Below, piece by piece: positions 26,044 to 35,002 of a DNA stretch of 64,000 nucleotides (its first letter is position 1; every line of letters begins with the position of its first letter). The notes under the pieces were generated by a model. It saw only the letters and a list, made by a program, of their open reading frames with translations, was not told the origin of the DNA and ran no database searches. Location: positions 124,001 to 188,000 of the forward strand of contig NZ_KB898325.1 in assembly GCF_000377625.1 (NCBI RefSeq), read 5' to 3'. The DNA comes from Prevotella veroralis DSM 19559 = JCM 6290 (lineage in GTDB: Bacteria > Bacteroidota > Bacteroidia > Bacteroidales > Bacteroidaceae). The position numbers and the translations under genes are program-made.

Positions 26044-26394
26044 ATGTATTTCACACTTTTTGTTACCGTTCTGATAACGGCCGCATTCTTGGTAGTGGCA
26101 GCGTATGCCATAGCTAAGTTGATTGGTCCGCGTTCATACAATCCGGCGAAGGGTGAGCCTTATGAGTGTGGTATTCCGACTTATGGAACCTCTTGGTTAC
26201 CAGTGCATATCGGTTACTATCTCTTTGCGATTCTCTTCTTGATGTTTGACGTGGAAACAGTTTTCTTATACCCATGGGCTGTTGTTGTTAAGACATTTGG
26301 ACCTTTAGCACTAGCTACCATTGGGTTCTTTATGTTGGTATTAGTATTTGGTCTTGCGTATGCTTGGCGGAAAGGAGCACTTGAATGGAAATAA
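26044..26394 (+). CDS. nuoA: Complex I subunit NuoA
   Basis: NuoA is a three-helix membrane subunit at the junction between the peripheral and membrane arms of respiratory complex I. The 116-aa sequence shows helices near 5-25, 58-80 and 88-108, and the family loop NPAKGEPYECGIP with its conserved Cys. DVETVFLYPWA is also typical. It is the first gene of a ten-gene operon, overlapping nuoB by 10 nt. Confidence 0.95.
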   Translation: MYFTLFVTVLITAAFLVVAAYAIAKLIGPRSYNPAKGEPYECGIPTYGTSWLPVHIGYYLFAILFLMFDVETVFLYPWAVVVKTFGPLALATIGFFMLVLVFGLAYAWRKGALEWK

Positions 26395-27272
26395 GAAAGC
26401 CCAAAATCAAGTCTCTTCCATACGATGAATGGAAAGACAATGACACGCTTAGCAAGATGGCAAGCGAACTGAACGATGGTGGAACTAACCTCGTTCTTGG
26501 TAATTTGGATCAACTTATTAACTGGGGTCGTAGTAATTCTCTGTGGTCATTGACTTTCGCTACCTCTTGTTGTGGTATTGAGTTCATGGCTGTTGGTTGT
26601 GCCCGTTACGACTTCTCTCGTTTCGGTTTCGAGGTTACTCGTAACTCTCCTCGTCAGGCTGACTTAATCATGTGTGCTGGTACTATTACAAACAAGATGG
26701 CTCCAGCTTTGAAGCGTTTGTATGATGAGATGGCCGAACCTAAGTATGTTATAGCTGTTGGTGGATGCGCTATTTCAGGTGGTCCATTCAAAGATAGCTA
26801 TCACGTTATGCGTGGTATTGATGAGATCATCCCTGTGGATGTATATATTCCTGGTTGCCCTCCACGTCCAGAGGCAATCATCTATGGAATGATGCAACTT
26901 CAGCGTAAGGTTAAGGTTGAGAAATTCTTTGGCGGTGTTAACCATAAGCAGAATGCTGAAGAGCGTAAATTAGGTAAGAGTAATGCCGAGTTGATTTTTG
27001 AAGAGAAGTTAGGTATTACTCCAGAAGAGATAAAAGAAAAGCGTGAAACAGCTTGGGAAGAGTCACATAAACCAGCTCCTAAACCAGTTCGCCCTACAGC
27101 CAAACCTGTAGCAAAGCCAGTTTCTTCAACTCCTGTAGAGACTGCTCCTAAGAAAGAAACGATTGTCGTTAACCAGCCTGTAACAAAAGAAGATGTTGAG
27201 AAGTTGGGTAAGGAAATCGATCAGATTGATGCTGCAAAGAAAGCTTCTGACGAAAGTACAACTAACGTATAA
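26385..27272 (+). CDS. nuoB: Complex I subunit NuoB with long C-terminal extension
   Basis: NuoB carries the terminal 4Fe-4S cluster N2 that passes electrons to quinone. Cluster ligands are visible: the CC pair in TSCCGIEF (about 59), the Cys in CAGTITNK, and the Cys of PGCPPRPE. The catalytic core ends near residue 185. About 110 more residues follow, rich in Lys, Pro, Ala and Val (repeats such as KPVRPTAKPVAKPV) and ending in an acidic helix; standard NuoB is 160-220 aa. The tail has no known role and may tether partners. The start overlaps nuoA by 10 nt. Confidence 0.94.
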   Translation: MEIRKPKIKSLPYDEWKDNDTLSKMASELNDGGTNLVLGNLDQLINWGRSNSLWSLTFATSCCGIEFMAVGCARYDFSRFGFEVTRNSPRQADLIMCAGTITNKMAPALKRLYDEMAEPKYVIAVGGCAISGGPFKDSYHVMRGIDEIIPVDVYIPGCPPRPEAIIYGMMQLQRKVKVEKFFGGVNHKQNAEERKLGKSNAELIFEEKLGITPEEIKEKRETAWEESHKPAPKPVRPTAKPVAKPVSSTPVETAPKKETIVVNQPVTKEDVEKLGKEIDQIDAAKKASDESTTNV

Positions 27273-27290
27273 TATATAAGGTACGCGAGA

Positions 27291-28865
27291 ATGAAACTAG
27301 AAAATAAAGAATTCGGCTTTGATAGCTTTGCTGCAGAGATGGCAAAGTTGAAGAATGAGAAACATTTCGATTACCTTGTAACTGTTGTCGGTGAAGACTT
27401 TGGAGCAGAGGAAGGACTTGGATGTATCTATATTCTTGAGAATACAAATACACATGAGCGTTGTTCTGTAAAACAGCTTGCAAAGAAGATTGGCGAAGAG
27501 TCTGTTATTCCTTCAGTTATCAAGTTGTGGGCTGATGCCGACCTGTTGGAACGTGAGGTTTATGACTTCTATGGTATTAAGTTCCTCGGTCATCCAGATA
27601 TGCGTCGTCTTTTCTTACGAAATGACTTTAAGGGTTATCCACTTCGCAAGGACTACGATATGGATCCTGCAAAGAATATGTATTCTACAGAAGATGATGT
27701 AGAATTGGATACTACGACAGAGTGGAGTTTGAACAAAAATGGTGAACTCGTTGGTACACAACGTCCATTGTTTACCGATGATAACTTTGTTGTAAATATT
27801 GGTCCGCAGCACCCATCTACTCATGGTGTGCTTCGTTTGCAGACAGTGTTGGATGGTGAGACTGTAACCAAGATTTATCCTCACTTGGGTTATATTCATC
27901 GTGGTATAGAGAAACTTTGTGAACAGTTTACTTATCCTCAGACATTGGCACTGACTGACCGTATGAACTATTTGTCAGCAATGATGCATCGTCATGCGCT
28001 TGTGGGTGTGATTGAAGAGGGTATGGGAATAGAATTGTCTGAACGTATTCTCTATATCCGTACTATCATGGATGAGTTACAGCGTATTGATAATCACCTT
28101 CTTTATACAGCTTGTTGTGCACAGGACTTAGGTGCGCTCACCGCATTCCTTTATGGTATGCGTGACCGTGAGCATGTCCTCAATGTTATGGAAGAGACAA
28201 CAGGTGGTCGTTTGATACAGAACTATTATAGAATAGGTGGTTTGCAGGCTGATATTGATCCAAACTTTGTATCAAATGTAAAGCAACTCTGTAAGTATCT
28301 TCGTCCAATGATCCAGGAGTATGTTGATGTCTTTGGTGATAATGTTATTACACATCAACGCTTTGAGGGTGTTGGCGTAATGGATGAGAAGGATTGCATT
28401 AGCTATGGTGTGACCGGTCCTGCTGGTCGTGCTAGTGGATGGAAAAATGACGTTCGTAAGAATCATCCTTATGCGATGTATGATAAGGTGGACTTTGATG
28501 AGATAACACTGACAAATGGTGATTCTATGGATCGTTACTTCTGTCATATTAAGGAAATCTATCAGAGCCTCAATATTATAGAGCAATTGATTGATAATAT
28601 TCCTGAGGGTGAGTTCTATATTAAGCAGAAGCCAATTATTAAAGTTCCAGAAGGTCAGTGGTACTTCTCTGTTGAGGGTGCAAGTGGTGAGTTTGGTGCT
28701 TATTTGGATTCACGTGGTGATAAAACAGCTTATCGTTTGAAGTTCCGTCCAATGGGCTTGACACTTGTTGGTGCTATGGATAAGATGTTACGTGGTCAGA
28801 AGATAGCCGACTTAGTTACTACAGGTGCTGCACTTGACTTCGTAATCCCTGATATTGACCGCTAA
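27291..28865 (+). CDS. nuoCD: Fused complex I subunit NuoCD
   Basis: NuoC and NuoD shape the quinone-binding cavity next to cluster N2. Here they are one 524-aa chain. The NuoC part covers roughly 1-130 (REVYDFYGIKFLGHPDMRRL). The NuoD part begins near 165 with VNIGPQHPSTHGVLRL, with the quinone-site HPSTHG, the GIEKLCE segment and the C-terminal ALDFVIPDIDR ending. The fusion is common in Bacteroidetes and Enterobacteria. It lies 18 nt after nuoB. Confidence 0.96.
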   Translation: MKLENKEFGFDSFAAEMAKLKNEKHFDYLVTVVGEDFGAEEGLGCIYILENTNTHERCSVKQLAKKIGEESVIPSVIKLWADADLLEREVYDFYGIKFLGHPDMRRLFLRNDFKGYPLRKDYDMDPAKNMYSTEDDVELDTTTEWSLNKNGELVGTQRPLFTDDNFVVNIGPQHPSTHGVLRLQTVLDGETVTKIYPHLGYIHRGIEKLCEQFTYPQTLALTDRMNYLSAMMHRHALVGVIEEGMGIELSERILYIRTIMDELQRIDNHLLYTACCAQDLGALTAFLYGMRDREHVLNVMEETTGGRLIQNYYRIGGLQADIDPNFVSNVKQLCKYLRPMIQEYVDVFGDNVITHQRFEGVGVMDEKDCISYGVTGPAGRASGWKNDVRKNHPYAMYDKVDFDEITLTNGDSMDRYFCHIKEIYQSLNIIEQLIDNIPEGEFYIKQKPIIKVPEGQWYFSVEGASGEFGAYLDSRGDKTAYRLKFRPMGLTLVGAMDKMLRGQKIADLVTTGAALDFVIPDIDR

Positions 28866-28909
28866 TAAGGTTATTATAAAAGTAATCAATTAAGAATTAA
28901 AATCATACT

Positions 28910-30007
28910 ATGTTCGATTTTAGAATAGTAACAACATGGTTCGATGAGTTGCTCCGCGTCACTTGTGGCTTGAGTAACTTTTGGACCGTTCTGATTGAGT
29001 GCGTTGTGGTGGGATTAGCAATACTTCTTGCTTATGCTTTACTTGCAATAGTACTTATCTTTATGGAGCGTAAGGTTTGTGCTTACTTCCAGTGCCGTAT
29101 TGGTCCTGTCAGAGTAGGATGGTGGGGAACTTTACAGGTTTTTGCAGATGTATTGAAGATGTTAATCAAAGAGATTTTTGCAGTTGATAAGGCTGATAAA
29201 TTGCTTTATTATCTTGCTCCATTTTTGGTTATTATTGCTTCAGTAGGAACTTTCTCTTTCCTTCCATGGAATAATGGAGCTAATATATTAGACTTTAATG
29301 TGGGTATATTCCTAGTAACGGCTATTAGTTCAATTGGTGTTCTTGGAATTTTCCTTGCAGGTTGGGGTAGTAATAATAAGTATTCTGTGCTCTCCGCTAT
29401 GCGTGGTGCAGTACAGATGATTTCTTATGAGTTGTCTTTAGGACTCTGTTTAATTTCTGCAGTTATTCTCACAGGTAAAATGCAGATTTCAGGTATTGTA
29501 GAAGCACAAACAGGTCCTTGGCAATGGCTGATTATACAAGGGCATATCCCTGCAATATTGGCTTTCCTCGTATTTTGTATTGCAGGTAATGCTGAAGCAA
29601 ATCGTGGTCCTTTTGACTTAGCTGAGGCTGAGAGTGAGTTGACCGCTGGTTACCATACAGAGTATAGTGGTATGGGCTTTGGTTTCTATTACCTTGCAGA
29701 ATACCTTAACCTATTTGTTGTATCTGGAATTGCTACCACAGTTTTCTTGGGTGGCTGGGCTCCATTGAATATTGGTCTTGAAGGCTTTGATGCCGTTATG
29801 AACTATATACCAGGTATTGTATGGTTCCTTGGTAAGACATTCGTTGTAGTATTCTTGTTGATGTGGATTAAGTGGACTTTCCCACGTCTTCGCATTGATC
29901 AGATTCTAAAATTAGAGTGGAAGTACCTTATGCCATTGTCACTTGTCACCCTTGTATTGATGACTATTTGTGTAGCATTCGGTTGGACATTCACTATTAA
30001 TGGTTAA
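28910..30007 (+). CDS. nuoH: Complex I subunit NuoH
   Basis: NuoH is the membrane subunit under the quinone site, coupling quinone reduction to proton pumping. The 365-aa protein has eight or nine helices. The conserved cytoplasmic loops ERKVCAYFQCRIGPVRVG and AEANRGPFDLAEAESELTAGYHTEYSG hold charged residues needed for coupling. It is in register with the rest of the operon, 44 nt after nuoCD and 5 nt before nuoI. Confidence 0.96.
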   Translation: MFDFRIVTTWFDELLRVTCGLSNFWTVLIECVVVGLAILLAYALLAIVLIFMERKVCAYFQCRIGPVRVGWWGTLQVFADVLKMLIKEIFAVDKADKLLYYLAPFLVIIASVGTFSFLPWNNGANILDFNVGIFLVTAISSIGVLGIFLAGWGSNNKYSVLSAMRGAVQMISYELSLGLCLISAVILTGKMQISGIVEAQTGPWQWLIIQGHIPAILAFLVFCIAGNAEANRGPFDLAEAESELTAGYHTEYSGMGFGFYYLAEYLNLFVVSGIATTVFLGGWAPLNIGLEGFDAVMNYIPGIVWFLGKTFVVVFLLMWIKWTFPRLRIDQILKLEWKYLMPLSLVTLVLMTICVAFGWTFTING

Positions 30008-30012
30008 AGAGA

Positions 30013-30549
30013 ATGGAAGAGAAAAAACAATCATATTTTGGTGAGGTTGGCTCTGCGCTCAAGACACTTGCTACAGGTATGAAGGTGACAATGAAGGAAT
30101 ACTTCACACCAAAGTCTACCGAGCAGTATCCAGAGAATCGTAAGACAACCCTTCACGTTGCTAAACGTCATCGTGGTCGTTTAGTCTTTAAACGTGACGA
30201 AAATGAAAACTACAAGTGCACAGCTTGTACTATGTGTGAGAAGGCTTGTCCTAATGGTACCATCAAGATTGCTTCAGAGATGGTAACCAATCCTGAGACA
30301 GGCAGAAAGAAGAAGCAACTTCTCGATTATCAGTATGACTTAGGCGATTGTATGTTTTGTGAGTTATGTGTGAATGCTTGTAACTTCGATGCAATTGAGT
30401 TTACAAATGATTTTGAAAATGCAGTGTTTGATCGTTCTAAGCTAGTTCTTCATCTTGATAAGGAAATATATAAAGGTGGTTCGTTACCAAAGCTTATTGA
30501 GGGTGGAGCAGATTGGAAAGTTGGAACATTCAATACTAAAAAGAAATAA
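30013..30549 (+). CDS. nuoI: Complex I subunit NuoI (two 4Fe-4S clusters)
   Basis: NuoI carries clusters N6a and N6b in the electron path to N2. Both CxxCxxCxxxC motifs are intact: CTACTMCEKAC near 70-80 and CMFCELCVNAC near 113-123. The 178-aa length is normal. Each motif ends with N instead of the usual P after the last Cys in one case (CN) and CP in the other, within family variation. In this operon, where NuoEFG are absent, NuoI is the likely docking surface for the electron donor. Confidence 0.96.
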   Translation: MEEKKQSYFGEVGSALKTLATGMKVTMKEYFTPKSTEQYPENRKTTLHVAKRHRGRLVFKRDENENYKCTACTMCEKACPNGTIKIASEMVTNPETGRKKKQLLDYQYDLGDCMFCELCVNACNFDAIEFTNDFENAVFDRSKLVLHLDKEIYKGGSLPKLIEGGADWKVGTFNTKKK

Positions 30550-30561
30550 GGAGTAAGAGAT

Positions 30562-31101
30562 ATGGCAAGATTAATTATGTTTGCGATTCTCGCCGTTGTA
30601 ATATTGGCTTCAGCTATATTCTGCGTGTCGACGAAACGTATCATGCGAGCAGCAACAGCATTGCTGTTTGTACTCTTTGGTGTTGCAGGTCTCTACTTCC
30701 TGCTAGATTATACTTTCCTTGGTGCTGCCCAGATAAGTATTTATGCTGGTGGTATCACTATGATGTATATCTTTGCAATCCAATTGGTGAGCAAACGTAC
30801 ATTGCAAGGACTCTCTGAACGATGGTTAGGTAAGCGTACTTTTCTTGCTGCTGCAATAGCATTAGTTGGCTTTGCAACTGTTGTTGTTGTATTGCTAAAG
30901 AATGCTTTAATCAATAGTACTATAGTAAATGGTGATATGTTGTCAAAAGAAGTAACAATGGATACCATTGGTCAGAACTTGATGAGTGCAGATAAATATG
31001 GATATGTACTTCCTTTTGAATTTATTTCTGTATTCCTTTTGGCATGTATTATTGGTGGCTTAGTTATTCTGAATAATAAAAAGAAGGAGGGAAGCAAATG
31101 A
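30562..31101 (+). CDS. nuoJ: Complex I subunit NuoJ
   Basis: This 179-aa membrane subunit has five predicted helices. The conserved segment YAGGITMMYIFAIQLV includes the third helix that moves during the catalytic cycle. The C-terminus is short and basic (NNKKKEGSK). Its stop TGA overlaps the nuoK ATG (ATGA), which suggests coupled translation. Confidence 0.94.
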   Translation: MARLIMFAILAVVILASAIFCVSTKRIMRAATALLFVLFGVAGLYFLLDYTFLGAAQISIYAGGITMMYIFAIQLVSKRTLQGLSERWLGKRTFLAAAIALVGFATVVVVLLKNALINSTIVNGDMLSKEVTMDTIGQNLMSADKYGYVLPFEFISVFLLACIIGGLVILNNKKKEGSK

Positions 31102-31406
31102 TACCTGTCGGATATTTCTTTGTCCTTAGTGGACTATTATTCTTTATCGGAGTATTTGGTTTCGTAACCCGTCGCAACCTTGTTGCAATGCTTATCTCCG
31201 TAGAGTTAGTTCTTAATAGCGTTGATATCAACTTCGCTGCATTCAATCGTCTGCTTTTCCCCGATGGATATGAGGGTATGTTCTTTACGCTCTTCTCTAT
31301 CGGAGTAAGCGCTGCTGAATCAGCCGTTGCACTCGCTATTATTATCAATGTTTACCGTCATTTCCACAGCGATCAGGTGAACAGTATTGAAAATATGAAA
31401 TTATAA
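31098..31406 (+). CDS. nuoK: Complex I subunit NuoK
   Basis: The 102-aa, three-helix membrane subunit has the conserved glutamates of the proton path: one in LISVELVLNSVDINF and one in SAAESAVALAIIINVYRH. Both are intact. It overlaps nuoJ by 4 nt and precedes nuoL by 13 nt. Confidence 0.95.
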   Translation: MIPVGYFFVLSGLLFFIGVFGFVTRRNLVAMLISVELVLNSVDINFAAFNRLLFPDGYEGMFFTLFSIGVSAAESAVALAIIINVYRHFHSDQVNSIENMKL

Positions 31407-31419
31407 AGAGAAAACAAAT

Positions 31420-33474
31420 ATGTTTGATTACGCATTTTTGATACTTCTTCTCCCGTTCCTAAGTGCTGTTGTGCTTGGTCTGTTCGGAATGAAGATGCCA
31501 CGCAAGGTTGCTGGTATTATTGGCACCTGTGTGTTGGGAACGTTATTTGTGCTCAGTCTCTATACTGCTTATCACTATTTCTTTTATACGGGAGAGTATA
31601 CAGCAATGGGGGAGACTTTCCATGTCACTGACGGTCGTTTAGCTAATGGTACTTATCCAACTATTACCGTCTTTAATCTAACATGGTTAAAGTTTACAGA
31701 GCTATTGACCTTTAATATTGGTTTACGTCTTTCTCCAATCAGTGTGATGATGTTAATCGTTATTACTACTGTCAGCTTTATGGTTCACATCTATTCATTC
31801 GGTTATATGGCTGAGCGTGATGAGAACTACAAGTTTGAGGAGTACGAACATGGATTCCAGCGTTTCTATGCCTACTTGTCACTCTTTACGATGTCAATGC
31901 TTGGTCTTGTTGTAGCAACCAATATCTTCCAGATGTATCTTTTCTGGGAGTTAGTAGGTGTATGTTCATATCTATTGATAGGATTCTATTATCCAAAGCA
32001 TACTGCAGTACATGCCAGCAAGAAGGCTTTTATCGTTACACGTTTTGCTGATTTGTTCTTCTTGATAGGTATTCTGTTCTTTAGCTTCTATGTAGGAACA
32101 TTCAACTATGACCTCCATACAAATCCAGAGCTAGTTGGAAAGTTGACGGCATTAGCTTCAAATTCTGCATTGGCGTGGGTACTTCCAACATCACTATTCT
32201 TGATGTTCATTGGTGGTGCTGGTAAGTCAGCAATGTTCCCATTACATATATGGTTACCAGATGCTATGGAGGGTCCAACGCCAGTATCTGCTTTGATTCA
32301 CGCAGCTACGATGGTTGTTGCCGGTGTATTCCAAGTAGCATCGTTGTTACCTATCTATGTTCAGTTTGGGGCACAAGAGCAACTTCACTGGATTGCTTGG
32401 ATTGCAGCTTTCACTGCTTTCTATGCAGCAGCAGTAGCTTGTGCTCAGCGTGATATTAAGCGTGGTTTGGCATTCTCAACCATCTCACAGATTGCTTACA
32501 TGCTTGTCGCACTTGGAGTTTGCTTCTATGATAGTAAAGAAGGATCATTCAATAGTCCAGAGTTCCTCCATCATGGTGGTCTCGGCTATATGGCAGCAAT
32601 GTTTCACCTCTTCACTCACGCAATGTTCAAGGCTCTTCTCTTCCTTTGCTCTGGTGCTATTATTGTTATCATTGGTAGCAACTTTAAGGAGTATATGGGT
32701 GGTTTGCACAAGTACATGCCAATTACAAACATCTGCTTCTTGATTGGTTGTTTAGCTATTGCGGGTATTCCTCCATTTGCAGGTTTCTTCTCTAAGGATG
32801 AGATTATCTCAGCATGTAATGCATTGCCAGGTGTAGAAGGTCAGGCTTTGAAGTGGATTATGACTATTGTAGCAGGAATGACAGCATTCTATATGTTCCG
32901 TCTCTACTATGTTATCTTCTGGGGCGAGTCTTACTATGAGCAGGACCCAGAGAATCGTCGTCGTCCACAGGAGGTTCCATTCGTAATGTGGGGACCATTG
33001 GTATTCCTCGCTGCTATTTCTGTATGTGCTGGTTGGATTCCATTTGGTCACTTCGTAAGTGCCAATGGCTTAAACTATGATATTCATATAGATTGGAGCA
33101 TAGCAACAACAAGTATCATTGCAGCCGTTATCGGTATAGCCCTTGCTACTTGGATGTACATGGGTAAGAAGCAGCCTGTAGCTGATGCCTTACAGCGTAC
33201 CTTCCCACGTCTGCACAAGGCAGCCCTTAACAGATTCTATATAGATGATGCATGGCAATTCTTCACACATAAGATAGTATTCCGTTGCTTCTCTATTCCA
33301 ATCGCATGGTTCGATCGTCATGTTATTGATGGTACATTCAACTTCATGGCTTGGGGTACACAAGAGGCAGGCGAGTCAATCCGTTCTTGGCAGAGTGGCG
33401 ATGTACGTCAATATGCCGTATGGTTTATTACCGGAACTGTAGCATTAACATTAATCTTACTTTGTTTGATATAA
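31420..33474 (+). CDS. nuoL: Complex I subunit NuoL (antiporter-like)
   Basis: NuoL is the distal antiporter-like proton-pumping subunit, with a lateral C-terminal helix. The 684-aa protein has about 16 helices. Key residues are in place: FWELVGVCSYLLIGF with the TM5 Glu, GGAGKSAMFPLHIWLPDAMEGPTPVSALIHAATMV with the TM7 Lys and His, and the later FSKDEII segment. The C-terminal amphipathic part (about 560-650) fits the lateral helix. ATG 31420 fits. Confidence 0.96.
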   Translation: MFDYAFLILLLPFLSAVVLGLFGMKMPRKVAGIIGTCVLGTLFVLSLYTAYHYFFYTGEYTAMGETFHVTDGRLANGTYPTITVFNLTWLKFTELLTFNIGLRLSPISVMMLIVITTVSFMVHIYSFGYMAERDENYKFEEYEHGFQRFYAYLSLFTMSMLGLVVATNIFQMYLFWELVGVCSYLLIGFYYPKHTAVHASKKAFIVTRFADLFFLIGILFFSFYVGTFNYDLHTNPELVGKLTALASNSALAWVLPTSLFLMFIGGAGKSAMFPLHIWLPDAMEGPTPVSALIHAATMVVAGVFQVASLLPIYVQFGAQEQLHWIAWIAAFTAFYAAAVACAQRDIKRGLAFSTISQIAYMLVALGVCFYDSKEGSFNSPEFLHHGGLGYMAAMFHLFTHAMFKALLFLCSGAIIVIIGSNFKEYMGGLHKYMPITNICFLIGCLAIAGIPPFAGFFSKDEIISACNALPGVEGQALKWIMTIVAGMTAFYMFRLYYVIFWGESYYEQDPENRRRPQEVPFVMWGPLVFLAAISVCAGWIPFGHFVSANGLNYDIHIDWSIATTSIIAAVIGIALATWMYMGKKQPVADALQRTFPRLHKAALNRFYIDDAWQFFTHKIVFRCFSIPIAWFDRHVIDGTFNFMAWGTQEAGESIRSWQSGDVRQYAVWFITGTVALTLILLCLI

Positions 33475-33478
33475 TAAA

Positions 33479-34990
33479 ATGAGTTGGATATTAACTGTAT
33501 TTGTAATAATCCCCGTCCTGATGCTCTGTGGCTTATGGGTAGCTAAGAACGATAATCAGGTACGTGGTGTGATGGTAGCCGGCTCAACGGCACTTTTGAT
33601 TGGTGCTATCTGGTTAACTGTCTATTTTGTTCAGCAGCGTAATGCTGGTAACCATGATGCAATGCTACTGGCAAACTCCGTGATGTGGTTCAAGCCTATG
33701 CATATTGCTTTCTCGGTCGGTGTCGATGGTATCTCTGTTGTGATGATCTTGCTTTCAGCGATTATTGTCTTTACGGGAACCTTTGCTAGCTGGCAACTTG
33801 AGCCAATGAAGAAAGAGTATTTCCTTTGGTTTGTACTTTTGGCTTCGGGTGTATTTGGCTTCTTTATCTCAACGGATATGTTTACCATGTTCATGTTCTA
33901 TGAGGTTGCCCTTATACCTATGTACCTCCTCATCGGTGTATGGGGAACAGGTCCAAAGGAATATTCAGCAATGAAGCTTACTTTGATGTTGATGGGTGGT
34001 TCAGCTCTTTTGATATTGGGTATTCTTGGTATCTATTACTTCAGTGGTGCTACCACGATGGACGTAATAGAGTTGGCACGTATGCATGCGATGCCTAGGA
34101 ATATTCAGAACATCTTCTTCCCATTCGTATTCATTGGCTTTGGTGTTCTTGGAGCTTTATTCCCATTCCATACATGGTCTCCTGATGGTCACGCTTCAGC
34201 GCCTACAGCCGTATCAATGCTCCATGCTGGTGTATTGATGAAGCTTGGTGGCTATGGTTGCTTGCGTATTGCTATGTTCTTGATGCCTGATGCTTTGCAG
34301 ACATGGGCTCCTATCTTCCTAGTTCTGACAACTATCTCGGTTGTTTATGGTGCGCTCTCTGCATGTGTACAGACCGACTTGAAGTATATCAACGCATACT
34401 CTTCAGTTTCGCACTGTGGTATGGTACTCTTTGCATTGGTTATGACTACACAGACAGCTATCACAGGTGCAATCCTCCAGATGCTTTCACACGGTTTGAT
34501 GACAGCCTTGTTCTTTGCATGTATTGGTATGATTTATCACCGTGCTGGAACCCGTGACGTACGTTATCTTGGTGGTTTGATGAAGGTTATTCCATTCCTT
34601 GCAGTCTCTTATGTAGTAGCAGGTCTTGCTAACCTTGGTCTTCCTGGTTTCTCTGGATTCGTAGCTGAGATGACTATCTTCGTGGGTTCGTTTGAGAATG
34701 CAGGCATGTTCCATCGCGTAGCAACAATCATTGCTTGTACAGCGATTGTAATCACGGCAGTTTATATTCTTCGTGTTGTTGGTAAGATACTATTCCAGAC
34801 CATACCTAACAAGAAGTTCTATGAGTTGCATGATGCTACATGGGACGAGCGATTTGCTATTGGCTGCTTGATCTTCTGCGTTGCAGGCTTAGGTCTCTGC
34901 CCACTCTTCTTCGAGAATATGATTATTGATGCTGTTCATCCTATATTTGACCACATCATAACATATGTACCAACATTAGGTAATCTTTAA
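33479..34990 (+). CDS. nuoM: Complex I subunit NuoM (antiporter-like)
   Basis: This second antiporter-like pump subunit has 503 aa and about 14 helices. The conserved TM5 Glu lies in MFMFYEVALIPMYLLIG, and FPFHTWSPDGHASAPTAVSMLHAGVLMKLGGYG carries the Lys and His residues of the proton channel. It starts 4 nt after nuoL and ends 12 nt before nuoN. Confidence 0.96.
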   Translation: MSWILTVFVIIPVLMLCGLWVAKNDNQVRGVMVAGSTALLIGAIWLTVYFVQQRNAGNHDAMLLANSVMWFKPMHIAFSVGVDGISVVMILLSAIIVFTGTFASWQLEPMKKEYFLWFVLLASGVFGFFISTDMFTMFMFYEVALIPMYLLIGVWGTGPKEYSAMKLTLMLMGGSALLILGILGIYYFSGATTMDVIELARMHAMPRNIQNIFFPFVFIGFGVLGALFPFHTWSPDGHASAPTAVSMLHAGVLMKLGGYGCLRIAMFLMPDALQTWAPIFLVLTTISVVYGALSACVQTDLKYINAYSSVSHCGMVLFALVMTTQTAITGAILQMLSHGLMTALFFACIGMIYHRAGTRDVRYLGGLMKVIPFLAVSYVVAGLANLGLPGFSGFVAEMTIFVGSFENAGMFHRVATIIACTAIVITAVYILRVVGKILFQTIPNKKFYELHDATWDERFAIGCLIFCVAGLGLCPLFFENMIIDAVHPIFDHIITYVPTLGNL

Positions 34991-35002
34991 TAAACTAGCG
35001 TA

